In this document: positions 20,147-28,415 of the stretch, piece after piece | How the letters are laid out: each line of letters begins with the position of its first letter | How positions within the stretch are numbered: position 1 is the stretch's first letter | Assembly (NCBI RefSeq): GCF_030065885.1 | Contig: NZ_JASJCS010000034.1 | Coordinates: 1 to 49,571, forward strand | Direction: 5' to 3' | Origin: Ilumatobacter sp. | Lineage (GTDB): Bacteria; Actinomycetota; Acidimicrobiia; Acidimicrobiales; Ilumatobacteraceae | DNA length: 49,571 bases | Translations under genes and position numbers: made by a program | The notes under the pieces: model-generated | What the model was told of the DNA's origin: nothing | Databases searched by the model: none | What the model saw: the letters and a program-made list of their open reading frames with translations, nothing else

Positions 20147-20919
20147 GCGTCGGCGGACTCGTTGAGGAGGTCGTCGGGCGTGATCGCCCGGCCGTAGATG
20201 TCGCGGAAGGTGTCGTCGTCGACTTCGGCGATGTCGCCGTCGAACACCAACTCGCCGCCTCGCAGTCCGACCAACCGCCGGCCGTAGTGGCGGGCGAGGT
20301 CGAGGAAGTGGAGGTTGATCAGGGTCGTGATGCCGAGCTCGCGGTTGATCCGCTGCAGGTCGCCCATCACCTGGTGTGTGGTGACCGGGTCGAGCGCGGC
20401 GACCGGCTCGTCGGCCAGCATGATCGACGGCTCCTGGGCGAGCGCCCTGGCGATGCCGACGCGCTGCTGCTGGCCGCCCGACAGGTTGGAGGCGCGCACG
20501 TACGCCTTGTCGACGATGCCGACCCGCTCGAGCGCCTGGAACGCGGCTTCACGGTCCTCGCCGCCCCAGATGCCGAGCGTCGAGCGCCAGGCGGGCACCT
20601 TCGCCAGCCGGCCCATCAACACGTTGTTCATCACCGTGGTGCGATGCACGAGGTTGAAGGTCTGGAAGATCATGCCGATGCCCGAGCGGATCTCGCGCAT
20701 CGTCTTGGGTGAGGCGCCGACGACCTCGGTGCCGTCGACCGTGATCGAGCCCGATGTCGCCGGCACCAGCCCGTTCAGCGCTCGCAGCAGGGTCGACTTG
20801 CCGGCGCCAGAGAGCCCGACGACGACGACCAACTCGCCGTCGTCGATGGTCAGGCTCACGTTCTTGAGTGCTTGCACCCCTCCCCGGTAGGTGACCGACA
20901 CGTCGTCGAAGACGATCAT
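20143..20919 (-). CDS. phnC: Phosphonate/phosphite-type ABC transporter ATP-binding protein
   Basis: 258 residues. Walker A GLSGAGKS, Q-loop MIFQTFNLVHRTTVMNNVL (the PhnC-type Q-loop), signature LSGGQQQRVGIARAL, Walker B IMLADEPVAALDP and H-loop INLHFLDLARHYGRR are all intact. The LHxLDLA sequence after the switch region is characteristic of phosphonate importers. It lies downstream of the binding-protein gene across a strong hairpin, which may lower its expression relative to the binding protein. Confidence 0.93.
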   Translation of the reverse strand: MIVFDDVSVTYRGGVQALKNVSLTIDDGELVVVVGLSGAGKSTLLRALNGLVPATSGSITVDGTEVVGASPKTMREIRSGIGMIFQTFNLVHRTTVMNNVLMGRLAKVPAWRSTLGIWGGEDREAAFQALERVGIVDKAYVRASNLSGGQQQRVGIARALAQEPSIMLADEPVAALDPVTTHQVMGDLQRINRELGITTLINLHFLDLARHYGRRLVGLRGGELVFDGDIAEVDDDTFRDIYGRAITPDDLLNESADA

Positions 20920-21041
20920 CGATCGCCTCCGTTCGGTCGCGGTGCGGAGTGGGGTCCTCGAGACATGGCGAGATGCTGCACTGGTCGATGGGCGAGTGTC
21001 GAAGCGGAGCAGAGCCGCGGTGCAGCGGGGACACGAGCCCG

Positions 21042-21083
21042 GTGGGCGACGCCGATCCGGCCTGACCGGTCGGCGTCGCCCAC
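21042..21083 (-). terminator. Strong hairpin between phnD and phnC (attenuating terminator)
   Basis: A perfect 14-bp stem (GTGGGCGACGCCGA with TCGGCGTCGCCCAC) is extended inside by CCGG/CCGG. It starts just after the phnD stop codon and before phnC. Such hairpins commonly protect or over-express the binding-protein message relative to the membrane genes. Confidence 0.75.
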
Positions 21084-21093
21084 GAGGGACGGA

Positions 21094-22326
21094 TCAGTCG
21101 ATCGGTTCGGTGATGCCGAGCGTGTTCGCAGCGGTGCGCACGATGTCGAAGTCGCTCTCCTCGGCGCGACGGACGTCGGTCCAGCCGTAGATCTCGTCGA
21201 AGATCGCCTCACCCTCCTCGGTCTCGAGGAAGCTCGACACGGTGTCGTAGATCGCGTCCTTGAGGTCCTGCGGGAGGTCGGAGCTGACGGCGACGACGTC
21301 GTTCGGGATCTCGTCGGTGATGCTGAACACGATCAGCTTCTCGCCGACGTCGGGCTGCTCGCCGCGGATCGTCCGACGGGCGTCGTCGAACGACAGGCCG
21401 ATGTCGGCGTCGCCGTTGTACACGGCGGTGATCGCCGCGTCGTGGCCACCGGCGAAGACCGGGGTGATGTCGGCATCGGGGTCGATGCCCATCTCGGTCA
21501 GCTCGAGCGCCGGGAACAGGTAGCCCGACGTCGACGTCTCGGTCGTGAAGGCGACCGTCTTGCCGACGACGCTGTCGAGGCTGCCGATGCACGACGAGCC
21601 GGGGCTGATCTCGGCGCCGTCGTCGGTCGTCTCGCCCAGCTCGGGCCCGGCGTCGCCGAAGAACACGCCGACCTGCAGCGCAACGGCGTCGGTGGCTGCG
21701 ACCTGCACGATCTCGCCGTCCTGGTTCTCGAGCGCCGTGGCGGCCACGGGCGGCTCGGTGCAGATGCTCGGGTCGTTGGTGTACCACTGGCCGTGATACG
21801 TGGCCGAGCCGAATCGGATCGACTGGATGAGTGCCTCGATGTTGCCGAAGTTGTCCTTGCCCAGCACGTAGCCGAACGGCCCGAACGCGCCGAGCTGCGC
21901 CTGCCCGGAGCCCATCGCGGTGACGAGGCCGGTGTAGTCGGTGGTCACGACGCCCTCGACGTCGATGCCGAGGCCCGCTTCGAGCACCTCGATGAACGGC
22001 TGGATGTCGTCTTGGAGGTCCTCCTGCTCCTGCGACGGCACGAATCCGAACACGATCGACTCGGGCCAGCCCTCGGGCACGCCGGTGTCGGGAGCCTCGG
22101 TCGTCTCGGTCTCGTCCTCGGCCGGCGCCTCGGTGGTCTCGGTCTCGTCCTCCGCCGGGGCCTCGGTGTCCTCGGTCTCGTCCTCGGCCGGCGCCTCGGT
22201 GGTCTCGGTCTCGTCCTCCGCCGGGGCCTCGGTGTCCTCGGTGGCGTCGCCGTCGTCGTCGTCACCGCACGCAGCGGCTACCAGACTGAGCGCGATGAGT
22301 GCGCCGGCGAATCGTCGTGATCGCAT
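21094..22326 (-). CDS. phnD: Phosphate/phosphite/phosphonate-type binding lipoprotein (PhnD-like)
   Basis: 410 residues. The start ATG 22326 is chosen because GGAGG lies directly upstream. Lipobox LVAAAC gives Cys20. A long acidic linker follows, built of four 11-residue APAEDETETTE-type repeats (34-77), then the binding domain. IVFGFVPSQEQEDLQDDIQPFIEVLEAGLGI is the classic PhnD entry, followed by TDYTGLVTAMGSGQAQLGAFGPFGY and SSTSG-type ligand-loop sequence (KTVAFTTETSTSGYLFPAL). It is the first gene of the phnDCEE operon. Substrate cannot be decided between phosphonate, phosphite and related anions. Confidence 0.88.
   Translation of the reverse strand: MRSRRFAGALIALSLVAAACGDDDDGDATEDTEAPAEDETETTEAPAEDETEDTEAPAEDETETTEAPAEDETETTEAPDTGVPEGWPESIVFGFVPSQEQEDLQDDIQPFIEVLEAGLGIDVEGVVTTDYTGLVTAMGSGQAQLGAFGPFGYVLGKDNFGNIEALIQSIRFGSATYHGQWYTNDPSICTEPPVAATALENQDGEIVQVAATDAVALQVGVFFGDAGPELGETTDDGAEISPGSSCIGSLDSVVGKTVAFTTETSTSGYLFPALELTEMGIDPDADITPVFAGGHDAAITAVYNGDADIGLSFDDARRTIRGEQPDVGEKLIVFSITDEIPNDVVAVSSDLPQDLKDAIYDTVSSFLETEEGEAIFDEIYGWTDVRRAEESDFDIVRTAANTLGITEPID
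22096..22227 (-). repeat. Four 33-bp in-frame tandem repeats in phnD linker
   Basis: Encodes four copies of APAEDETE(T/D)TE between the lipobox and the binding domain. Units alternate in sequence detail, giving a higher-order 66-bp period. It is an extended acidic spacer; copy number is likely to vary between strains. Confidence 0.85.
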
Positions 22327-22356
22327 GGATCCTCCCATTTGGTGTGTTCACGTGCT

Positions 22357-22377
22357 GCCGCACGCATGACGTGCGGC
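22357..22377 (-). terminator. Short hairpin upstream of phnD
   Basis: GCCGCACG, loop CATGA, CGTGCGGC: a perfect 8-bp stem between the end of the upstream minus-strand nucleotidase gene and phnD. It could end the nucleotidase transcript or be an operator in the phnD leader. Confidence 0.5.
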
Positions 22378-22388
22378 TCGACCCGAGA

Positions 22389-22973
22389 CTACTCGGCGGT
22401 AACAGCGAGGTGATAGTGATCGAGCTGCGCCTCGAAGTCCGACCAACCCGCGACATCGACCGCACCGGCGTGCGAGCGTGCCCACGGGCGGACGTACCGG
22501 CACACGAGCGCGTCGGGGCGCGCCGCCACCAGCGCCTCGATGTTGTGGTCGGCGTCGTCGAGGTACACGTCGCAATCGACCGTGGTCTTGTCGTCCACGA
22601 TGTGCACCTCGCGGGTCGGGATCCGGTGTTCGGCGAGCCACTCGAACGTGTCGTGCACGGCGAACCGGGGCTTGGTGGTGACGATCACGATGTGGTGGCG
22701 GCGGTCGAGCCGCTCGAGGGCCTCGACGGCGCCCTGGTAGGGCTGCAGGATGCGGAAGATCGACGCGCCACCACCCGCGGTGCGCGCCCACGACCAGAAC
22801 TCGCGCATGTTCGTGAAGTGGGTGAGCATCGTGGGCGCATCCCAGATGTCGACGTGCTCGGGCAGCAGCGACGCGCCGAAGTGTGCGTTGTAGCGCTCGA
22901 TCCAGCCGGCGTTGAAGTCCGCGACGACACCGTCGAGGTCGATGCCGAGACGCAGCCGGTCACGTGGGCTCAT
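22389..22973 (-). CDS. HAD-superfamily 5'(3')-deoxyribonucleotidase-like phosphatase (paralogue A)
   Basis: 194 residues. HAD motif I is GIDLDGVVADFNAGW (nucleophile and acid/base Asp pair), motif II-like IVIVTTKPRF, and motif III/IV VYLDDADHNIEAL. This pattern is that of the NT5C 5'-nucleotidase group, which removes phosphate from nucleotides or similar small phosphates. It faces its paralogue at 23000 with only 26 bp between the start codons. Its position beside a phosphonate/phosphite importer may mean phosphate scavenging, but that is inference. Confidence 0.8.
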   Translation of the reverse strand: MSPRDRLRLGIDLDGVVADFNAGWIERYNAHFGASLLPEHVDIWDAPTMLTHFTNMREFWSWARTAGGGASIFRILQPYQGAVEALERLDRRHHIVIVTTKPRFAVHDTFEWLAEHRIPTREVHIVDDKTTVDCDVYLDDADHNIEALVAARPDALVCRYVRPWARSHAGAVDVAGWSDFEAQLDHYHLAVTAE

Positions 22974-22999
22974 GGGTCCAACTCTGGCAGGCTGGACCC
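22974..22999. promoter_or_regulatory. 26-bp divergent spacer with GGGTCCA/TGGACCC inverted repeat
   Basis: The spacer begins GGGTCCA and ends TGGACCC, each arm touching a start codon. CAGGCT on the plus strand and CAGAGT on the minus strand sit 6-7 nt before GTG 23000 and ATG 22973, so both transcripts are probably leaderless from overlapping promoters. Confidence 0.5.
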
Positions 23000-23653
23000 G
23001 TGGCCACCGCTTCCGACACGTTCATCCTCGGCGTCGACCTCGACGGCGTCGTCGGCAACCACACCGTCCGGTTCCGCGAGATCATGGCCGAGTTGCGCGG
23101 CATCGACCCCGAGTCGTTGCCGCTCGACCGCTCATGGGACTTCCACGAGTGGGGCTTCGCGCCGAACGAGTACTCGCGTTACCACCGCATCGCCGTCATG
23201 GAGCACGATCTGTTCCGCACGATGCCGGTGATCGAGGGTGCCGCCGACGCGCTCTGGCGTCTCTCCGATGCCGGGATCTGGATCCGGATCATCACGCACC
23301 GCCTCTACGTTCACTGGGGTCACGAGAAGGCCGTCGGCGACACCGCGGCGTGGTTGGACACCAACAAGATCCCGTACCGCGACCTGTGCTTCCTCGGTGC
23401 CAAGCCGCAGGTCGAGGCCGACGCCTACGTCGACGACGCGCCGCACAACATCGAGGAGCTGCGGGCGGCGGGCAACACCGTGATCGCGTTCGAGCAGCCG
23501 TACAACCGGTCGATCGGTGGCCTTCGTGCGTCGTCGTGGCCCGACGTCGAGGAGATCGTCACCGAGCTCGCAGCCGCTCGCCTCGGGCGGTACGAGGCGC
23601 AGCTCCCCGGCATCGACGCGGGCGCCGACCGCATCGAACGCCGTCGAGGCTGA
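23000..23653 (+). CDS. HAD-superfamily 5'(3')-deoxyribonucleotidase-like phosphatase (paralogue B)
   Basis: 217 residues from GTG 23000. Motif I is GVDLDGVVGNHTVRFRE, motif II-like WIRIITHRLYVHWGHEKA, and the acidic motif is AYVDDAPHNIEEL. It is clearly homologous to the divergent neighbour (LDGVV, then DDAxHNIE), though different in the cap region. The GTG start is supported by the position of the first beta strand and by a -10-like CAGGCT 6 nt upstream. Substrate unknown. Confidence 0.8.
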   Translation: MATASDTFILGVDLDGVVGNHTVRFREIMAELRGIDPESLPLDRSWDFHEWGFAPNEYSRYHRIAVMEHDLFRTMPVIEGAADALWRLSDAGIWIRIITHRLYVHWGHEKAVGDTAAWLDTNKIPYRDLCFLGAKPQVEADAYVDDAPHNIEELRAAGNTVIAFEQPYNRSIGGLRASSWPDVEEIVTELAAARLGRYEAQLPGIDAGADRIERRRG

Positions 23654-23801
23654 CTGCGCCCGATCCGGCCTGTGCTCTTTCCTGGTGCGCTCGTACCATG
23701 AATAGTGCCGTAGAACACCGGCTCCGAGGGCGCGAAGCCGTTCTGCTACGGTGCTACCAATCGAGAACCGGTCGTGCGCGCCCGGTTGGGGGAGAACAGC
23801 A

Positions 23802-25013
23802 TTGAGCGACAAGATCGAGCTCAAGGGCGTCTACAAGATCTTCGGAGACCAGCCACGCGGGCGAGCTCTCGAGCTCGCCAAGGCGGGCGTCCCGAAGGAC
23901 GAGGTGCAGCTCCGTACGAACCACGTCGTCGGGCTCACCGACGTCAACTTCAGCGTGAGGGAAGGTGAGATCTTCGTCGTCATGGGCTTGTCGGGCTCCG
24001 GCAAGTCGACGGCGATCCGCACCGTGAACAAGCTGCACGACGTGACCGACGGCGAGGTGCTCGTCGACGGCGAGGACGTCCAGCAGATGACCGGCACGAC
24101 GCTGCAGGCCTTCCGCCGAGAGAAGATGGGGATGGTCTTCCAGCACTTCGCGCTGTTCCCGCATCACACCGTCATCGACAACGTCGGGTACGGCTTGAAG
24201 GTCCAGAAGGTCGACCGCCACGTCCGGGACCAGGCGGCGCTCAAGGCGCTCGGCCTCGTCGGGCTCGAGCGGTACGCCGGGAGCTACCCGAGTGAGCTCT
24301 CGGGCGGCATGCAGCAGCGCGTCGGCCTCGCCCGGGCGCTGGCGAGCGACCCCGACATCCTCCTGATGGACGAGGCCTTCAGCGCCCTCGACCCGCTCAT
24401 CCGCCGCCAGATGCAGGACGAGATGATGGCCATCCAGGACGACCTCAAGAAGACGATCCTGTTCATCACGCACGATCTGAACGAGGCGCTGCGGATCGGC
24501 GACCGGGTGTGCATCATGAAGGACGGCGCCGTCGTCCAGATCGGCACCCCCGAGGAGATCCTCACGCAGCCGGCGACCGGGTACGTCGCCGAGTTCGTGC
24601 AGGACGTCGACCAGGGCCGCGTCATCCAGGTCCACGAGATCATGGTCGAGCCGAGGCCGCTCAGTGCGACCGAGACGCTGCAGGAGGGCCTGCAGCACCT
24701 GGGTGATCGGGCCGGCGCCTTCGTGCTCGACGAGCGCGGCGCCCCGGTGGCCGTGCTGACCACCGGTGACGGCATCCGCGCCAGCGGGATGGGCAGCACC
24801 AACCTCCAGGACGGCCTGCGCTCGGACTTCGCGACGTGCAACCCGCACCAGACCCTGAACGAGGTCTATGCCGCCGCCGGGCGCGGCATCCCGATCGCCG
24901 TCGTGGACGAGGACGGCCGCTTGGTCGGCAACCTCGATCCACGCCACATCATGGAGGAGATGGGCCGAGTGGAATCACTCATCGACGATTTCGAGCGCGA
25001 GGTGTTCATGTGA
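23802..25013 (+). CDS. proV: Glycine betaine/proline betaine ABC transporter ATP-binding protein
   Basis: 403 residues from TTG 23802, which has GGGGGAG about 9 bases upstream; the alternative in-frame ATG 23751 lacks this. The N-terminus IELKGVYKIFGDQPRGRALELA and a long pre-Walker insert are ProV/OpuAA features. Walker A GLSGSGKS, Q-loop MVFQHFALFPHHTVIDNV, signature LSGGMQQRVGLARAL and Walker B ILLMDEAFSALDP are intact. The C-terminal 120 residues are a CBS-domain pair, which in OpuA-type systems senses ionic strength. A 35-codon reading frame (23698-23805) ends on the TTG start and could couple translation. It is the first gene of proVWX. Confidence 0.94.
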   Translation: MSDKIELKGVYKIFGDQPRGRALELAKAGVPKDEVQLRTNHVVGLTDVNFSVREGEIFVVMGLSGSGKSTAIRTVNKLHDVTDGEVLVDGEDVQQMTGTTLQAFRREKMGMVFQHFALFPHHTVIDNVGYGLKVQKVDRHVRDQAALKALGLVGLERYAGSYPSELSGGMQQRVGLARALASDPDILLMDEAFSALDPLIRRQMQDEMMAIQDDLKKTILFITHDLNEALRIGDRVCIMKDGAVVQIGTPEEILTQPATGYVAEFVQDVDQGRVIQVHEIMVEPRPLSATETLQEGLQHLGDRAGAFVLDERGAPVAVLTTGDGIRASGMGSTNLQDGLRSDFATCNPHQTLNEVYAAAGRGIPIAVVDEDGRLVGNLDPRHIMEEMGRVESLIDDFEREVFM

Positions 25014-27169
25014 TGTTCGTGCAGGCACCTGACGATCCCGGCTTCGGCGACAACGAGGTCCTCGACGAGTTCACCATCCCGTTCGGCAGCTGGATCGAGC
25101 AGGCGGTCAACTGGGTCACGCTCAACCTCGACTGGCTGCTCGATGCGATCGCCTGGCCGTTCGAGTTCCTGCTCAAGAACATCGTCGACCGATTCCTGCT
25201 CGAGATCCCGTGGGTCTGGCTGGTCCTGATCATGTTCCTGCTCGCCTGGCTCGTCCGGAACCTGACGGTGGCGGTCGGTGCCGGCATCGGCCTGGTGATC
25301 TGCGGCCTGCTCGGCAACGAGTACTGGATCCAGACCGCGCGGACGATCGGCTTCATCGTCGTCGCGGTGGTGATCTGCGTGATCATCGGCATACCCGTCG
25401 GCATCCTCGCGGGACGGATCGACGGCGTCTGGTCGGTGATCAGACCGACGCTCGACGCGATGCAGGTCATCCACTCGTTCGTGTACCTCCTGCCCTTCAT
25501 CTACTTCTGGGGGGTCGGCCGCATCGGGGCGACGATGGCCACGATGGTGTTCGCGCTCCCGCCCTTGATCCGCCTGACCAACCTCGGCATCAGACAGGTG
25601 CCGGAGGACGTGGTCGAGGCTGCGCGCGCCTACGGCGCACCCGAGCGACGCGTCCTCATCGACGTCCAGCTCCCGCTGGCCCGCGCCGCGATCCTCACCG
25701 GCATCAACCAGACGCTGCTCCTCGCGTTCTCGATGCTTGGTGTCGCTGCGATCATGGGCGCCGGTGGTCTCGGCCAGCTGCTGTTCCGGGCGCTCGGCCA
25801 GCAGGACGTGTCGCTCGCTGCGTCGAGCGGACTCGCGTTCTTCCTGCTCGCCGTCATCCTCGACCGCATCGCCCAGCCGACCGGCGCCGCCCAGGCCAAC
25901 CTGTTCTCGCGCATCGTCGGTGCGTGGCGGGCGCGGCGCACGCCCGAGATGCTGCTCGACGATCCGACGTTCAACCCCGAGGCGCACCTGATCGAGCCGC
26001 CCGCCGAAGAGCCGGAGGACGAGCACGAGGGCCATATCGCCCCGGTCGCAGGGCGTGAGCGGCAGGCGATCATGGGTGTGATCGCCGGTGCCGTGCTCAC
26101 GCTGGTGTCGGTGTTCCTCACGTGGAGCCAGGACTCGGGCCTCGTGACGGGCTACTCGCGACGCGACGACCAGGACCTCGCTGGCGAGTCGTTCAACGGC
26201 CTGGCGGCTTCCGGTGGGTCGTGGTTCGGCATCTTCATCGTGCTGCTCGCGCTCGTCGCGCTGGCGGGGGCGATCACGATGCTCGTCCGGCCCGGCGCCG
26301 GCGGTCGCTGGCTCGCACCCGACGGTGTGCTGTTCGCCGCGCTCGGGGCGCTCGGCACCGCTGTCGCGTACTGGCTGATCCAGCCGCCGGACCTCGCCGT
26401 CGGCCACAGCCACGGGCTCGGCGTGTACGTGGCGATCGTCGGCGGGCTCGGAATGACGGTCGCCGCTGCGCTGTGGGTGGCCGCCGCCCCGTACGGTCCG
26501 CGTCGACCGTTGAAGCCGAAGGTGGTCGCCGCGCCGATCGTGCTCGCCGTCGTCGCCGTCCTGCTGTCCGTGATCGCCATCTTCTCCTCGTGGACGCTCG
26601 ACGAGCGCCAGGACGCCGTCATCACGCCCGAGATCCAGGCCGAGCTCGACGAGATCATCCGGCAGGAAGCGGCCGGCGAGATCGAGAGCGGCGTCGCCGC
26701 GTCGCGCATCCAGACCATCCGTGCATCCGCCGTCGCCGACGAGGCGATCGTCATCGACGGCATGTCGTCGGAGGGGTCGGGGCTCGGGATCTGGGCCCTG
26801 ATCTTCACGGTGCTGGCCGCGGCCGGTGCGCTCGTCACGGCGGGTGCGGCCGGCCTCGACGACCGCCGGCAATGGATCGGCGGGATCGTCGCGATGGGTC
26901 TCGGCATGGCCGTCGTGGGCATCTTCGTCGGCTGGACCGGGTCCCTCGCCCGCGCCACCGATCCGAACTTCGCGAGCGGTGTCGGCACGATGGTCGCCGG
27001 TCTCGGAGGCGTGTTCGCGTTCCTCGCCGGCCGTCTGGTCGTCGGCGGCTTCGAACGGTCGCGGGTGTACGCGGACAGCCACGTCGACGCCGCCGCGCCC
27101 ACTGGCGGATCAGGCGCTCCGCGCAGTATCGCCATCGAAGATCCCGTATCCTCAACGATCGCGCCGTGA
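25013..27169 (+). CDS. proW: Betaine ABC transporter permease (ProW) fused to a duplicated 4-TM domain
   Basis: 718 residues, about twice a normal ProW. Residues about 1-310 are the permease: VNWVTLNLDWLLDAIAWPFEFLL at the N-terminus, the coupling loop EDVVEAARAYGAPERRVL, and LGVAAIMGAGGLGQLLFRALGQ. After an acidic linker (about 325-345) comes an extra membrane region with about eight helices. It looks like an internal duplication: FNGLAASGGSWFGIF in the first half matches IDGMSSEGSGLGIW in the second, and GVYVAIVGGLGMTV matches GVGTMVAGLGGVFAF. The role of this extension is unknown. The start overlaps the proV stop (TGATG). The first 310 residues alone would be enough for transport. Confidence 0.9.
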   Translation: MFVQAPDDPGFGDNEVLDEFTIPFGSWIEQAVNWVTLNLDWLLDAIAWPFEFLLKNIVDRFLLEIPWVWLVLIMFLLAWLVRNLTVAVGAGIGLVICGLLGNEYWIQTARTIGFIVVAVVICVIIGIPVGILAGRIDGVWSVIRPTLDAMQVIHSFVYLLPFIYFWGVGRIGATMATMVFALPPLIRLTNLGIRQVPEDVVEAARAYGAPERRVLIDVQLPLARAAILTGINQTLLLAFSMLGVAAIMGAGGLGQLLFRALGQQDVSLAASSGLAFFLLAVILDRIAQPTGAAQANLFSRIVGAWRARRTPEMLLDDPTFNPEAHLIEPPAEEPEDEHEGHIAPVAGRERQAIMGVIAGAVLTLVSVFLTWSQDSGLVTGYSRRDDQDLAGESFNGLAASGGSWFGIFIVLLALVALAGAITMLVRPGAGGRWLAPDGVLFAALGALGTAVAYWLIQPPDLAVGHSHGLGVYVAIVGGLGMTVAAALWVAAAPYGPRRPLKPKVVAAPIVLAVVAVLLSVIAIFSSWTLDERQDAVITPEIQAELDEIIRQEAAGEIESGVAASRIQTIRASAVADEAIVIDGMSSEGSGLGIWALIFTVLAAAGALVTAGAAGLDDRRQWIGGIVAMGLGMAVVGIFVGWTGSLARATDPNFASGVGTMVAGLGGVFAFLAGRLVVGGFERSRVYADSHVDAAAPTGGSGAPRSIAIEDPVSSTIAP

Positions 27170-27224
27170 GCAGCGTGAACTGCCGCAGCGTGAGCACACC
27201 ACCCAGGGAGGGGTAACCAACACC

Positions 27225-28415
27225 ATGATCAGGAACCACAAAGCGCTGGTCGCCACCGTGGTCGCGTTCGGGCTCGTCGCCGCAGCGTGCGGTGACGACG
27301 ACGACAGCGCGACCGACGACGCCGCGACCGACGACGCCGCGACCGACGACGCCGCCACCGACGACGCCGCCACCGACGACGCGGCCACCGACGACGCCGG
27401 CGCCCTGCCTGGCACGGGCGTGTCGATCACGATGGCCAAGGCCGACTGGAGCACCGAGGACCCGAACGCCTACGTGGCGCGGGCGGTCCTCCAGGAGTTG
27501 GGGTACGAGGTCACCGATCCGAAGGAGCTCGAGCTCGGCCCGAGCAACGCCTACATCGCGATGGCGCAAGGCGACGCCGACTTCTGGATCAACTCCTGGT
27601 ACCCGGGCCACAACAGCTGGCTCGAGAACGAGCTGCCGGACGGCTCGAAGGTGGGCGACCACCTGACCGTCGTCGGCGAGATGATGATGGCGGGCGGCCT
27701 GCAGGGCTACCTGATGACGAAGTCGTTCGCCGAGGAGTTCGGCATCTCGTCGATCGACGAGCTCAACTCGAACCCGGACGCACTGGCGGCCTACGACGCC
27801 AGCGACCCGGTCCCGGGCAACGGCGTCGCCGACATCTACGGCTGCCAGGAGAGCTGGACGTGTGACGACATCATCACGAGCCAGATCGCCTTCTCCGGTT
27901 GGGAGAACATCGAGCAGACGATCGCCGGCTACGACGCGATGTTCGCCGAGGCCGTCACGAAGGCCGACGCCGGCGAGCCGATGTTGATCTACACCTGGAC
28001 GCCGAGTGCCTACATCACCCAGCTGCGTCCCGGCGACAACGTCGTCTGGGCGACGGTGAACGAGGTGGTGGACGACTCGAACCCGACGGGGGTCGAGGGC
28101 GGCGAGGAGCACGACCAGCGTCCCGGCATCGCCGGCATCGGGCCCGAGGAGTGCCCGGGTTCGACCGGCACCGACTGCCAGCTCGGTTGGGTCGCCGCCG
28201 ACATCCAGGCCACGGCCAACTCCGAGTTCCTCGATGCCAACCCGGCCGTTCGCCAGTTCCTCGAGGACTTCCAGATGTCCGTCCTGCAGGTCTCGCTGAT
28301 GAACGTCGAGATGGGCGACGGCACCGACGTCGAGCAGCTCGCCGCCACCTGGATCGAGGACAACCGCGCGACCGTCGACGGCTGGATCGCCAGCGCAGTC
28401 GCAGCCGCCGGCTGA
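27225..28415 (+). CDS. proX: Glycine betaine/proline betaine-binding lipoprotein
   Basis: 396 residues, ATG 27225 with GGGAGGGG upstream. Lipobox LVAAAC, then an acidic linker of six ATDDA units (27309-27398), then the ProX/OpuAC domain: ITMAKADWSTEDPNAYVARAVLQ, ADFWINSWYPGHNSWLENE and MLIYTWTPSAYI. The many tryptophans and tyrosines fit the aromatic cage that holds quaternary ammonium groups by cation-pi contacts. Third gene of proVWX and closed by a strong terminator. The two MttB-family enzymes downstream use quaternary or tertiary amines, so this importer probably feeds that pathway as well as, or instead of, osmoprotection. Confidence 0.92.
   Translation: MIRNHKALVATVVAFGLVAAACGDDDDSATDDAATDDAATDDAATDDAATDDAATDDAGALPGTGVSITMAKADWSTEDPNAYVARAVLQELGYEVTDPKELELGPSNAYIAMAQGDADFWINSWYPGHNSWLENELPDGSKVGDHLTVVGEMMMAGGLQGYLMTKSFAEEFGISSIDELNSNPDALAAYDASDPVPGNGVADIYGCQESWTCDDIITSQIAFSGWENIEQTIAGYDAMFAEAVTKADAGEPMLIYTWTPSAYITQLRPGDNVVWATVNEVVDDSNPTGVEGGEEHDQRPGIAGIGPEECPGSTGTDCQLGWVAADIQATANSEFLDANPAVRQFLEDFQMSVLQVSLMNVEMGDGTDVEQLAATWIEDNRATVDGWIASAVAAAG
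27309..27398 (+). repeat. Six 15-bp in-frame tandem repeats in proX
   Basis: Six copies of GC(G/C)ACCGACGACGCC-type units encode (ATDDA)6 directly after the lipid anchor. A likely site of slippage and strain-to-strain length change. Confidence 0.9.

Noticed and set aside
22096..22227. CRISPR-like array
   Set aside because: The repeats are contiguous 33-bp units without spacers and encode an acidic protein linker.
18429..23653. Phosphonate catabolic operon (C-P lyase or phosphonatase)
   Set aside because: Only transport genes and two NT5C-like HAD proteins are present. The HAD proteins lack phosphonoacetaldehyde hydrolase features, so only an importer is claimed.
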